From contig JAHFFU010000007.1 of NCBI GenBank assembly GCA_023247835.1, forward strand, positions 1-11,845: a stretch of DNA of 11,845 nucleotides, written 5' to 3'. Both the position numbers and the translations under genes were made by a program. Under the pieces are notes generated by a model. It ran no database searches and was not told the origin of the DNA. It was given only the letters and a program-made list of their open reading frames with translations. Numbering within the stretch: the stretch's first letter is position 1; each line of letters starts with the position of its first letter. Positions 1 through 5,679 of this stretch are shown one piece after another. The stretch comes from Candidatus Bathyarchaeota archaeon. Its GTDB lineage: Archaea; Thermoproteota; Bathyarchaeia; 40CM-2-53-6; FEN-987.

Positions 1-7
1 AATTACG

Positions 8-70
8 CCACCCCCCTCCCATCGAGGGGTGGATCCACCCATTGAGGGGTGGCACCATTTGGCACCACCC
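8..70. repeat. Alternating CCACCC / GGGTGG inverted blocks
   Basis: CCACCC occurs at 8-13, 35-40 and 65-70, and GGGTGG at 27-32 and 47-52, so the blocks alternate. CCACCCC (8-14) can pair with GGGGTGG (26-32). CCACCC (35-40) can pair with GGGTGG (47-52) across a six-base loop. GGGTGG (47-52) can instead pair with CCACCC (65-70). Read as direct repeats, CCCAT(C/T)GAGGGGTGG occurs at 18-32 and 38-52, a 20-base period. The structure lies about 165 bases before the Mrp start. It could be the terminator of a gene left of the window or a leader structure; the sequence does not decide. Confidence 0.6.
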
Positions 71-234
71 GTCAAGAAACAAGCACGAGAACGCCTAATC
101 CCATAGTAACATACCCTCAACGCGCATGTGTGGTTTCCAAACCAACAGACAAGGTTTTGGCAGCTGAAAAATTAACAACGGTTATTATCGGCCATTGTTT
201 GCTGATACCGCGACATCGTTCTGAGGGGTAAAGA

Positions 235-1425
235 GTGGTTTCAAAGGACCAAGTCATGGGGGCCCTAAAGGACGTCATGGACCCCGAGCTTCACATCTCC
301 ATAGTTAACCTTCAAATGGTCAAGAACGTTGACATCGAAGGCGACCACGTGAAAATCCTTGTCGCACTTACCATAGGCGGTTGCCCACTTGCTAAGACAA
401 TTTCAAGCGACATTGAGAAGGCGCTGACGAAGCTACCTGGCGTCAAGTCTGTTGACGTAGCGACAACGGTGATGACGAAGCAAGAACTTGGAGAACTGCG
501 CACCAAAATTCAGTCACAAATGGCGGGGGCGCAAGTTCAAAAGTCAGGTTCTGGCGCCATGCCTCCGGGAATCAACCGCCTAGAAAGGAAAGGCATCCGA
601 AATGTCGTTGCAATAATGTCAGGAAAGGGCGGTGTCGGGAAGTCATTCGTTACAGGATTTCTGGCCGTCCAGTTAACAAGGTTAGGTTACAAGGTGGGCA
701 TTCTTGATGCTGACATAACTGGCCCGAGCATGGCGAAGATGTTCGGTCTGAAGGGCCCACTCTTTGTTACAGCCGACAAGCACGTGCTCCCCGCAACAAC
801 TCCTATGGGAATCAAAATGGTTTCGATGAATCTCATACTCGAAGAACCACAGATGCCCGTCATCGTCAGAGGCCCAATCATCAATAGCGTCATACGACAG
901 ATGTTTCAGGACATCGAATGGGGAGACCTACACTTCCTACTCGTAGATCTCCCTCCGGGGACATCGGATGCCCCGTTGACAGTTTTCCAGTCTCTCCCGT
1001 TACAAGGTGTTATCGTCGTTACGACGCCTCAGGACTTAGCGCTCATGGTGGTCAATAAGGGAATCAATATGGCGAAAACACTGAGCGAACAGCTCACACC
1101 TGTGAAAATCTTGGGAATCATCGAGAACATGAGCTACGTTGTGTGCCCTCAGTGTGGGGAGAAGATGGAGATCTTTGGCCGGAGTAAGGCGCAGGAAGCA
1201 GCCAAGAAAGCAGGAATATCGTATCTAGGCGCTGTGCCCATTGACCCCGAGATCTCAAGACTATCCGACGAAGGGAAGATAGAGGATTACGTCAACCCAC
1301 TGTTCGAGGAGGTTACGAGAGCGGTCAGATTGAACGCGATAAGGCTGCTTGAACCAGTTCCGGGCGCATTGCCGATAGCTTGGTCTGAGGAGGAAGCGGG
1401 TGAAGGCCTAAAAGTGAAGGCCTAA
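235..1425 (+). CDS. mrp: Mrp/ApbC-Nbp35 family Fe-S carrier P-loop ATPase with N-terminal DUF59 domain
   Basis: This 396-residue cytosolic protein should bind and transfer [4Fe-4S] clusters to apoproteins in an ATP-dependent way, as known for the Mrp/ApbC/Nbp35 family. Residues about 3-85 are a DUF59 (MIP18-like) domain with DPE and a Cys at 50. Residues about 122-370 are the SIMIBI P-loop ATPase: deviant Walker A SGKGGVGKS (129-137), Asp158/Asp160 with GPS (163-165), and LVDLPPGTSD (236-245). The CPQC motif (Cys304, Cys307) is the family's dimer-bridging cluster ligand. The start is GTG at 235, with GAGGGG at 223-228 as ribosome-binding site; an in-frame ATG at 256 is a weaker alternative. 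A second DUF59 gene follows in the same direction 88 bases later. The last codons lie in a 14-bp tandem duplication (see findings). Family assignment is firm; the client proteins are unknown. Confidence 0.95.
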   Translation: MVSKDQVMGALKDVMDPELHISIVNLQMVKNVDIEGDHVKILVALTIGGCPLAKTISSDIEKALTKLPGVKSVDVATTVMTKQELGELRTKIQSQMAGAQVQKSGSGAMPPGINRLERKGIRNVVAIMSGKGGVGKSFVTGFLAVQLTRLGYKVGILDADITGPSMAKMFGLKGPLFVTADKHVLPATTPMGIKMVSMNLILEEPQMPVIVRGPIINSVIRQMFQDIEWGDLHFLLVDLPPGTSDAPLTVFQSLPLQGVIVVTTPQDLALMVVNKGINMAKTLSEQLTPVKILGIIENMSYVVCPQCGEKMEIFGRSKAQEAAKKAGISYLGAVPIDPEISRLSDEGKIEDYVNPLFEEVTRAVRLNAIRLLEPVPGALPIAWSEEEAGEGLKVKA

Positions 1426-1427
1426 AG
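1400..1427 (+). repeat. 14-bp tandem duplication at the mrp stop
   Basis: GTGAAGGCCTAAA is present at 1400-1412 and again at 1414-1426, a 14-base period, with only the fourteenth base differing (A, then G). The mrp reading frame crosses the first copy as Gly-Glu-Gly-Leu-Lys and stops at TAA inside the second. With a single copy the frame would run to a TGA directly after Leu-Lys, so the duplication appears to have replaced the original stop and added three residues (Val-Lys-Ala). Confidence 0.8.
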
Positions 1428-1497
1428 TGAACAGACTAAGATTAATAGGGAAGGGAAATGTCGAGTTGTCGCAGAAGAGCTGGTTGCTCCGGAATGT

Positions 1498-1505
1498 GGA
1501 GGTGA
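1498..1505 (+). promoter_or_regulatory. Strong Shine-Dalgarno site for the DUF59 gene
   Basis: GGAGGTGA is fully complementary to the usual archaeal 16S rRNA 3' end. It ends eight bases before the TTG at 1514 and fixes that TTG as the start; an in-frame TGA at 1508-1510 rules out any longer N-terminus. Confidence 0.85.
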
Positions 1506-1513
1506 ATTGAAGG

Positions 1514-1816
1514 TTGGTAACGAAGGATGAGATCATAACCGTGCTGAAGGATTGTTTCGACCCGGAGATTCCCATCAACATCTGGGACCTGGGCTTGGTA
1601 TACGACATTAACGTACAGGACGATGGTAACGTGGGAATCAAAATGACGCTCACCGCGCCCGGCTGCGCGATGGGCGGAATGATCTCGGAAGAAGTACGGT
1701 CCAAAGTCAAGGCGATGAACGGAGTCAAGGACGCAAAAGTCGAGCTTGTTTGGGAACCGTCATGGACGCCTGATAAGATGAGCGAAGAAGCAAAGGCCCA
1801 GATGGGAATTTCTTAG
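1514..1816 (+). CDS. Stand-alone DUF59 (MIP18/SufT/PaaD-like) Fe-S assembly protein
   Basis: A 100-residue, single-domain MIP18-family protein, about the usual size for free-standing members. It contains DPEIPINIWDLGLVYDI (about 16-32), the classic DPE...DLGLV signature, and a conserved Cys51 in the TAPGCAMG segment. Family members such as SufT, PaaD and CIA2/MIP18 act in maturation of [Fe-S] proteins. The position directly after mrp, which carries its own divergent DUF59 domain, suggests the two proteins work together and may be cotranscribed. The start is TTG at 1514, set by an excellent Shine-Dalgarno site and an upstream in-frame stop. The exact client is not visible in the sequence. Confidence 0.92.
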   Translation: MVTKDEIITVLKDCFDPEIPINIWDLGLVYDINVQDDGNVGIKMTLTAPGCAMGGMISEEVRSKVKAMNGVKDAKVELVWEPSWTPDKMSEEAKAQMGIS

Positions 1817-1821
1817 GCGAA

Positions 1822-1840
1822 CTGGGCCCCCCAGCTTTTT
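1822..1840 (+). terminator. Hairpin plus T-tract terminator after the DUF59 gene
   Basis: CTGGG (1822-1826), loop CCC, then CCCAG (1830-1834), followed at once by CTTTTT. It starts five bases after the stop of the DUF59 gene. CCCCAGCT (1829-1836) also matches AGCTGGGG (1895-1902) as a longer-range inverted repeat, so the region between the convergent DUF59 and L40e genes may end transcription from both sides. Confidence 0.65.
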
Positions 1841-1911
1841 GTCTTCTCTCTGAAGAAATCCAGTTTCTGTCCCGGACCGTTCTCAGCTAGGAAGAGCTGG
1901 GGAGCGCTACT

Positions 1912-2076
1912 CTACTTCGCCCCTAGCTCACGTTTCTTCCACCGCAGGTTGTGACCGTGGCACTTCCTGCAGCGATTAGATGCGCCCGGGTTGCGTGCCC
2001 CGCAGTCGCGGCAAACCTTGTAGTGCAACCTGACCTTTTGCGCGAGCTGTTTCTTCACGACATCAGTGATCGGCAT
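1912..2076 (-). CDS. rpl40e: 50S ribosomal protein L40e (eL40)
   Basis: A 54-residue basic zinc-ribbon protein of the large ribosomal subunit. Its N-terminus MPITDVVKKQLAQKV is typical of archaeal eL40. The zinc ligands are Cys22 and Cys25 (CRDC) and Cys36 and Cys39 (CRKC), followed by a basic tail. Unlike in eukaryotes there is no ubiquitin fusion, which is normal for archaea. The frame stays open upstream to 2124, but the ATG at 2076 is preferred: it matches the family start, has AGGGAG six bases before it, and lies below the TATATA box at 2123-2128. It is divergent from the uracil-DNA glycosylase gene. This gene is the best single indicator that the window is archaeal. Confidence 0.95.
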   Translation of the reverse strand: MPITDVVKKQLAQKVRLHYKVCRDCGARNPGASNRCRKCHGHNLRWKKRELGAK

Positions 2077-2120
2077 GAGCGACTCCCTTGAAGCGAATTC
2101 GCTACGTGAAGCGAAAAGAG

Positions 2121-2130
2121 GCATATATAC
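2121..2130. promoter_or_regulatory. TATA box between divergent L40e and uracil-DNA glycosylase genes
   Basis: GCATATATAC is the strongest AT element in the 108-base divergent gap. On the minus strand it would place transcription start near 2098-2100, giving L40e a leader of about 22 bases that contains its AGGGAG site. TATATA reads the same on both strands, so it could also serve the plus-strand gene with start near 2150. Position and sequence are seen; promoter activity is inferred. Confidence 0.6.
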
Positions 2131-2184
2131 CGTACGTTAACAAAACCACGAAGCCAAATTTCGATTCTAGTTCAAAATGGAGAT

Positions 2185-2760
2185 TTGATTCCGACGCAAT
2201 CGGGAGACTCACTCGAAAAGGTCTCATGCGAAGTGGTAGTTTGCACGAAATGTCGTCTAAGCGAGACTAGGAAGAATGCAGTTCCGGGTGAGGGTTCGAA
2301 GAATTTGGCGGTTATGTTTGTTGGGGAAGCTCCTGGGGAACAGGAGGATATTCAAGGTCGTCCCTTTGTTGGCGCCGCCGGAAAGTTGCTGACTGAGCTT
2401 CTTGCGTCGATAGGTTTGCGGCGCGAAGATGTTTACATCACCAATATGGTGAAGTGCAGGCCGCCGAACAACAGGCCGCCACGAAAGGATGAGTCGGCAG
2501 CTTGTAGGCCGTACCTCGACCGCCAGATCTCGCTCATTCAACCAAGGGTGATATGTCCGATGGGCAATTCAGCCATACATGCCCTTATCGATTTAGATGA
2601 ATCTGTGACGGAACTTCACGGAATCCCATTCGAAGATGGGCCGATAACCTATTTCCCCATGTACCATCCAGCTGCCGCTCTCTACACCTTCAGTTTGAGA
2701 AACGTCATGGAGGAGGATTTCAAGAAGCTCCGCGCTCTGCTAAACTCTTTGTCTACCTGA
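2185..2760 (+). CDS. Type-4 (Fe-S) uracil-DNA glycosylase
   Basis: This 191-residue DNA-repair enzyme should excise uracil from deaminated cytosines. All family-4 signatures are present: the active-site motif GEAPGEQED (47-55), FVGAAGKLL (61-69), the NMVKCRPPNNR block (87-97), and the HPAAALY leucine-loop motif (161-167). The [4Fe-4S] ligands are Cys20, Cys23, Cys91 and Cys107, spaced as in the archaeal enzymes. The start is unclear. TTG at 2185 is the longest in-frame choice, with GGAG only two bases before it; an ATG at 2177 is in another frame and stops after three codons. Translation may be leaderless from 2185. The stop is two bases from the stop of the convergent aldo/keto reductase gene. 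The protein is a plausible client of the nearby Mrp/DUF59 cluster machinery. Confidence 0.94.
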   Translation: MIPTQSGDSLEKVSCEVVVCTKCRLSETRKNAVPGEGSKNLAVMFVGEAPGEQEDIQGRPFVGAAGKLLTELLASIGLRREDVYITNMVKCRPPNNRPPRKDESAACRPYLDRQISLIQPRVICPMGNSAIHALIDLDESVTELHGIPFEDGPITYFPMYHPAAALYTFSLRNVMEEDFKKLRALLNSLST

Positions 2761-2762
2761 GC

Positions 2763-3740
2763 CTAGTCTTCTTCGAACACTGGTTTGTTGCCAAGAACCT
2801 TTTCTATTCGCTCCATGACATCCGAGGTGAGCTTTGGGACCACCTCTGGGGCCTTCATGTTTTCCGACACTTGTTCCGGTCGCGTTGCGCCTGTAATTAC
2901 CGTGCTCACGTTCGGGTTCTTGAGGCACCACGCTAGAGCCAGCTGCGCCATCGTGCATCCCAGCTCGGTAGCGATGGGTTGCAATTGTTTCACCTTCTCG
3001 ATGTTCTGCGGGGTAAGGATGTATTCACGTATCCACTCGTAGCCCTGGAGCGAAGCGCGAGTGCCTGGGGGTATACCTTTGTTATACTTACCAGTGAGCA
3101 GTCCCGACGTTAGGGGACTCCAGATCGTCGTACCCAAACCTATCTCACGGTATAACGGAACGTATTCTTTCTCAACTCGGTCACGGTGCATCATGTTGTA
3201 CTGGGGTTGCTCCATTTGCGGCGGAGCTAAGTGATACTCTCGTGCGAGGGCGTGGGCGCGCATTATGTCGGCAGCACTCCACTCCGAGGTCCCCCAATAA
3301 AGAATCAAACCCTGGTGGACCAGGTCGTCCATGGCGCGGACGGTCTCCTCAATTGGAGTGTTTGGGTCAGGGCGGTGGCAGAAGAAAAGGTCAAGGTAAT
3401 CAAGCTGCAAGCGTTTCAGGGATCTCCTGCACGCTTCGTAGATATGTTTCCGAGAAAGCCCTCTATCGTTAGGCCCTTCGCCCCCCCAAAAAACCTTACT
3501 CGACACAACGAAGCTCTCGCGGGGCCAGCCCATTTTCTTGATCACATTCCCCATCACTGTCTCAGCATTTCCATTCGCGTAAGCTTCGGCATTATCGAAG
3601 AAGTTTACACCAGCATCATAGGCCGCGGACATGCACTTTAGGGCGGCATCCTCACCGACTTGGCCGCCGTATGTGACCCATGCGCCCAACGAAAGCTCGC
3701 TAACTTTCAATCCCGCGCTACCCAAACGTCTGTAGTTCAA
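2763..3740 (-). CDS. Aldo/keto reductase, Kv-beta/YghZ-like
   Basis: A 325-residue NADPH-dependent (beta/alpha)8-barrel oxidoreductase. The catalytic tetrad is visible: Asp49 and Tyr54 (FFDNAEAY), Lys82 (SSKVFWG) and His122 (FFCHRPDPN). The N-terminal [17 protein letters not shown] and the [16 protein letters not shown] segment point to the branch containing potassium-channel beta subunits and YghZ. The C-terminal [15 protein letters not shown] is the usual cofactor-phosphate region. The frame is open to a TTG at 3773, but that lies inside a TATA-like box. The TTG at 3740, giving the family-typical MNYRRLG and preceded by GGGGGGAG, is preferred. The physiological carbonyl substrate cannot be deduced. 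Confidence 0.92.
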   Translation of the reverse strand: MNYRRLGSAGLKVSELSLGAWVTYGGQVGEDAALKCMSAAYDAGVNFFDNAEAYANGNAETVMGNVIKKMGWPRESFVVSSKVFWGGEGPNDRGLSRKHIYEACRRSLKRLQLDYLDLFFCHRPDPNTPIEETVRAMDDLVHQGLILYWGTSEWSAADIMRAHALAREYHLAPPQMEQPQYNMMHRDRVEKEYVPLYREIGLGTTIWSPLTSGLLTGKYNKGIPPGTRASLQGYEWIREYILTPQNIEKVKQLQPIATELGCTMAQLALAWCLKNPNVSTVITGATRPEQVSENMKAPEVVPKLTSDVMERIEKVLGNKPVFEED

Positions 3741-3770
3741 GGTTACCGCACTCCCCCCAGATTGGAGGAC

Positions 3771-3781
3771 CAATATTAAAG
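3771..3781 (-). promoter_or_regulatory. TATA-like box for the aldo/keto reductase gene
   Basis: On the minus strand CTTTAATATTG places a TTTAATAT box about 33-40 bases before the TTG at 3740, with predicted transcription start near 3750. It lies in the 73-base gap after the membrane-protein gene, so the reductase can be transcribed on its own. Inferred from sequence only. Confidence 0.45.
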
Positions 3782-3813
3782 CGGTGCCAAATTGAAATGA
3801 TTAGCGACTTTCA

Positions 3814-4371
3814 CTATTCAGATTTTTTTGTCGCAGATATGGCTCTGGAGATGTCGCCAGCCTTCGGGCTGAAGTAAAGATCAAACGCCAGGTTCGCGGC
3901 GGAAAGTAAGAGGAGAAAAACGCTAAGCACTTTCGGCAAGTCTCGAAGGGAGGCCAAGGCGGCAGAGAATGGAAGTATCATGGAGGCTACGGCCCCCGAA
4001 CTAAACATCGCAATCCGTCCGCGAAAACTGACTGATTGAAGTGAACCTCGATCGACATTTAGGGTCAAGACTACGGACTTGTCGGCGATCGCGCCGAGAA
4101 ACCGCATTCTGAGTTTGGACACAGAAGACTTCCCCAAGGAGTAATACCGAAACCTTACTCCCACCAACCGACCTACCACATAGTGGGCTAGGCCATGCGG
4201 AAAGAAGAGTAAGCAAAACCAAGCGACCAGATACAGAAGAAACTTCACAGGAATGGCAGGGACCTCAGGGGCCAAGACAATCAGGTATATGGCAAGGAAA
4301 ATGCCAGCCAACTCAACGACGTTACCAAGCATGACTGGAATTCTTGTCTTGGTCAAAGGCAACACTAGCAA
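3814..4371 (-). CDS. Multi-pass membrane protein resembling M50 site-2 protease, HExxH degenerate (HGLAH)
   Basis: A protein of up to 185 residues with about four hydrophobic segments (roughly 15-35, 41-58, 119-142 and 149-167). Just after the second, residues 59-74 read HGLAHYVVGRLVGVRF. This has the layout of the M50 metalloprotease motif (HExxH, then a short helix and GV) but with Gly60 where the catalytic Glu belongs. Near the C-terminus, Asn160, Asp164 and a SPKAGDI segment (168-174) recall the distal ligand region of such proteases. The likely reading is an inactive M50 relative or an unrelated four-helix protein; no function is assigned. Start is uncertain among TTG 4371, GTG 4365, TTG 4362 and ATG 4332. 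It lies 23 bases after a small zinc-ribbon gene on the same strand and is probably cotranscribed with it. Confidence 0.75.
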   Translation of the reverse strand: MLVLPLTKTRIPVMLGNVVELAGIFLAIYLIVLAPEVPAIPVKFLLYLVAWFCLLFFPHGLAHYVVGRLVGVRFRYYSLGKSSVSKLRMRFLGAIADKSVVLTLNVDRGSLQSVSFRGRIAMFSSGAVASMILPFSAALASLRDLPKVLSVFLLLLSAANLAFDLYFSPKAGDISRAISATKKSE

Positions 4372-4394
4372 CTATGTCCCAAACCTGATTCGTT

Positions 4395-4550
4395 TCACCA
4401 TCTCTTGTAGTACTTAGTGCGACTCCCGCAACGCGTGCATGTCGCATCTCGGTATGGTTTGCCGATCAGCGGTTTCTTCCTTCCCCAGGTCAGGTTGTGT
4501 TTGGTTTCAGACTGGCACTTTTCACAATATAGAGTGACCCATTCCACCAA
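4395..4550 (-). CDS. Small double-CxxC zinc-ribbon protein (51 aa)
   Basis: A short gene found by reading the minus strand. It starts at TTG 4550 and ends with TGA at 4397-4395. The product begins MVEWVTLYCEKC and ends TCTRCGSRTKYYKRW. Cys9, Cys12, Cys38 and Cys41 form two CxxC knuckles 25 residues apart, as in a treble-clef or rubredoxin-like ribbon, and the protein is rich in Lys and Arg. GGGGAG lies ten bases before the start, and a TAAAATAA box (4594-4601) lies at the right distance further upstream. It precedes the M50-like membrane protein by 23 bases, so the two are likely one transcript. RNA or ribosome binding is a guess from the fold type only; no named family was recognised. Confidence 0.72.
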   Translation of the reverse strand: MVEWVTLYCEKCQSETKHNLTWGRKKPLIGKPYRDATCTRCGSRTKYYKRW

Positions 4551-4590
4551 ATCCAGACATCTCCCCACAATGCACCAATTTGCTTTGTCT

Positions 4591-4603
4591 TGGTTATTTT
4601 AGG
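4591..4603 (-). promoter_or_regulatory. BRE/TATA promoter for the zinc-ribbon/membrane-protein pair
   Basis: The minus strand reads CCTAAAATAACCA, a good archaeal TATA box (TAAAATAA, 4601 to 4594) with purine/C bases just upstream. Predicted transcription start is near 4572, leaving a leader of about 20 bases that carries the GGGGAG ribosome-binding site. The perfect 10-base palindrome GGTGCGCACC (4602-4611) abuts the upstream side and could be a regulator site. Confidence 0.55.
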
Positions 4604-4719
4604 TGCGCACCACTACACATGGAAATCAGAGTTTTATCGCGCCCACTTACGGTTCATATACACCCTTGTCAACAACGAACCCAACAAAACCTTCGCCCCG
4701 CCACGCGCGACCTTTTCTC

Positions 4720-5625
4720 CTATTTCGTCTCTCGTAATTTCCAGATTCCGAATTCGCCGATGGTCTGAGCGGTTTCAACGGGATTGTACCATTTCTTCTT
4801 CGTACCTACGACCGAACGCATTTTCCAACTCGTGCTCTTCGGCTCATTCTCAATGGCTTGAAGGAGCTGACCTAGCTTCGAGTTCAGGTCCTCCTTCTCC
4901 TCAGCAGCGAGATTCTGAGCGCTCCCGACGTATTGCAGCAGCCCTCCTAGATTAGTCGTTACTGTATACCAGAAACCCCAATCCGAGGCAAGCTTCGCAG
5001 CGATGAACTTCGCGTTTATCCTATTCCCCTCCTCCTGTAGCGAAATTTCATGCGCTCGAAGCAGGAGGAGTAGGTCTTTGACATCCTTCTCGTCGGGGAA
5101 TACTATCTGCAACTTTTCAAGCAACATATCCGTAGGCGTTATGGTTGGCGAGTCGATGGCCAAGCGTTCCCTGAAGTCTAGCGGGTGGTTTGCCGCGAGC
5201 AACTTATCGTAAAAGACATCCACGTAAAACCAACCCTTTGGGTGGAAGTAAATCTGCCGCTGGGTAGCAGCGCTCGACATTGTCGTCGGCCTTTTCTCAT
5301 AGCCCATCTCTTCGAAGAATTCTTTCATCCTATTTTTCCGGAACTTTATGTACGACATAAAATCCAGATCGGTATACTCCTGTCGGCCTTCGCCTAGTCG
5401 CATTAGCTTCTTCGCAAAATCCATGAACTCTAAGCAGTGGATACGGATCGCCACGCCCCCCAAAAGCCTGAGTGGGATCTCTCGTTTTGACGCTTCGCCA
5501 ACTAGTCGCTTCCCTTCCTCAATGAATACTCCAGTTGGAATGATGCCGCCCCATTCTGGAGGCATCTCGACTTGGCGCTCTTCCAAGAGGACCTCCCTTA
5601 CACAATTCTCTAGGTTGCGCGACAA
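4720..5625 (-). CDS. Nucleotidyltransferase-fold protein, AbiEii/DUF1814-like
   Basis: A 301-residue protein with hallmarks of the DNA polymerase-beta-like nucleotidyltransferase fold. Leu-Gly-Gly-Val-Ala (55-59) matches the hG[G/S] helix motif. Asp86 and Asp88 in YTDLDF match the catalytic DxD, and VDVFYD (135-140) supplies a third acid. The downstream PTDMLLEKLQIV (164-175) and the Asp/Lys-rich DEKDVKDL (178-185) match the helical part of AbiEii-type enzymes. AbiEii proteins are toxins of type IV abortive-infection pairs, but no AbiEi-like antitoxin is adjacent, so the toxin role is not supported. A housekeeping or RNA-modifying transferase is equally possible. The start is TTG at 5625, with AAGGA five bases before it. 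The gene is divergent from the M24 peptidase gene with a 54-base gap. Confidence 0.75.
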   Translation of the reverse strand: MSRNLENCVREVLLEERQVEMPPEWGGIIPTGVFIEEGKRLVGEASKREIPLRLLGGVAIRIHCLEFMDFAKKLMRLGEGRQEYTDLDFMSYIKFRKNRMKEFFEEMGYEKRPTTMSSAATQRQIYFHPKGWFYVDVFYDKLLAANHPLDFRERLAIDSPTITPTDMLLEKLQIVFPDEKDVKDLLLLLRAHEISLQEEGNRINAKFIAAKLASDWGFWYTVTTNLGGLLQYVGSAQNLAAEEKEDLNSKLGQLLQAIENEPKSTSWKMRSVVGTKKKWYNPVETAQTIGEFGIWKLRETK

Positions 5626-5649
5626 TTTTTCCTTTCCGTTTGGGGAAAC

Positions 5650-5664
5650 CTCTTAACCCAAGAG
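5650..5664. promoter_or_regulatory. Dyad CTCTT-AACCC-AAGAG in the divergent promoter gap
   Basis: CTCTT (5650-5654) and AAGAG (5660-5664) form an inverted repeat around five bases, in the middle of the 54-base gap between the nucleotidyltransferase (-) and M24 peptidase (+) starts. Its TTAA core lies about 25 bases from the TTG at 5680, close to a leaderless promoter distance, and slightly further from 5625. It may be an operator or weak shared promoter element; this is position-based inference. Confidence 0.35.
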
Positions 5665-5679
5665 CAGTGTCAACCCGTT

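Noticed and set aside
49..231. A 60-codon plus-strand open frame before mrp
   Set aside because: Low-complexity start inside the CCACCC/GGGTGG blocks, no motif and no ribosome-binding site.
2077..2124. 16-residue N-terminal extension of L40e
   Set aside because: It would run through the TATA box, and the family starts with MPITD, which has its own AGGGAG site.
4602..4611. Perfect palindrome GGTGCGCACC as a separate finding
   Set aside because: A single 10-base palindrome beside a promoter is suggestive only, and no second copy was seen in the window. It is kept as a note in the promoter entry.
4618..4775. Minus-strand open frame running past the nucleotidyltransferase stop and ending in a protein-like GSLLTRVYMNRKWAR
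   Set aside because: The only usable starts are two TTG codons giving 16-17 residues, without a convincing ribosome-binding site. A frameshifted C-terminus of the nucleotidyltransferase is possible but cannot be shown.
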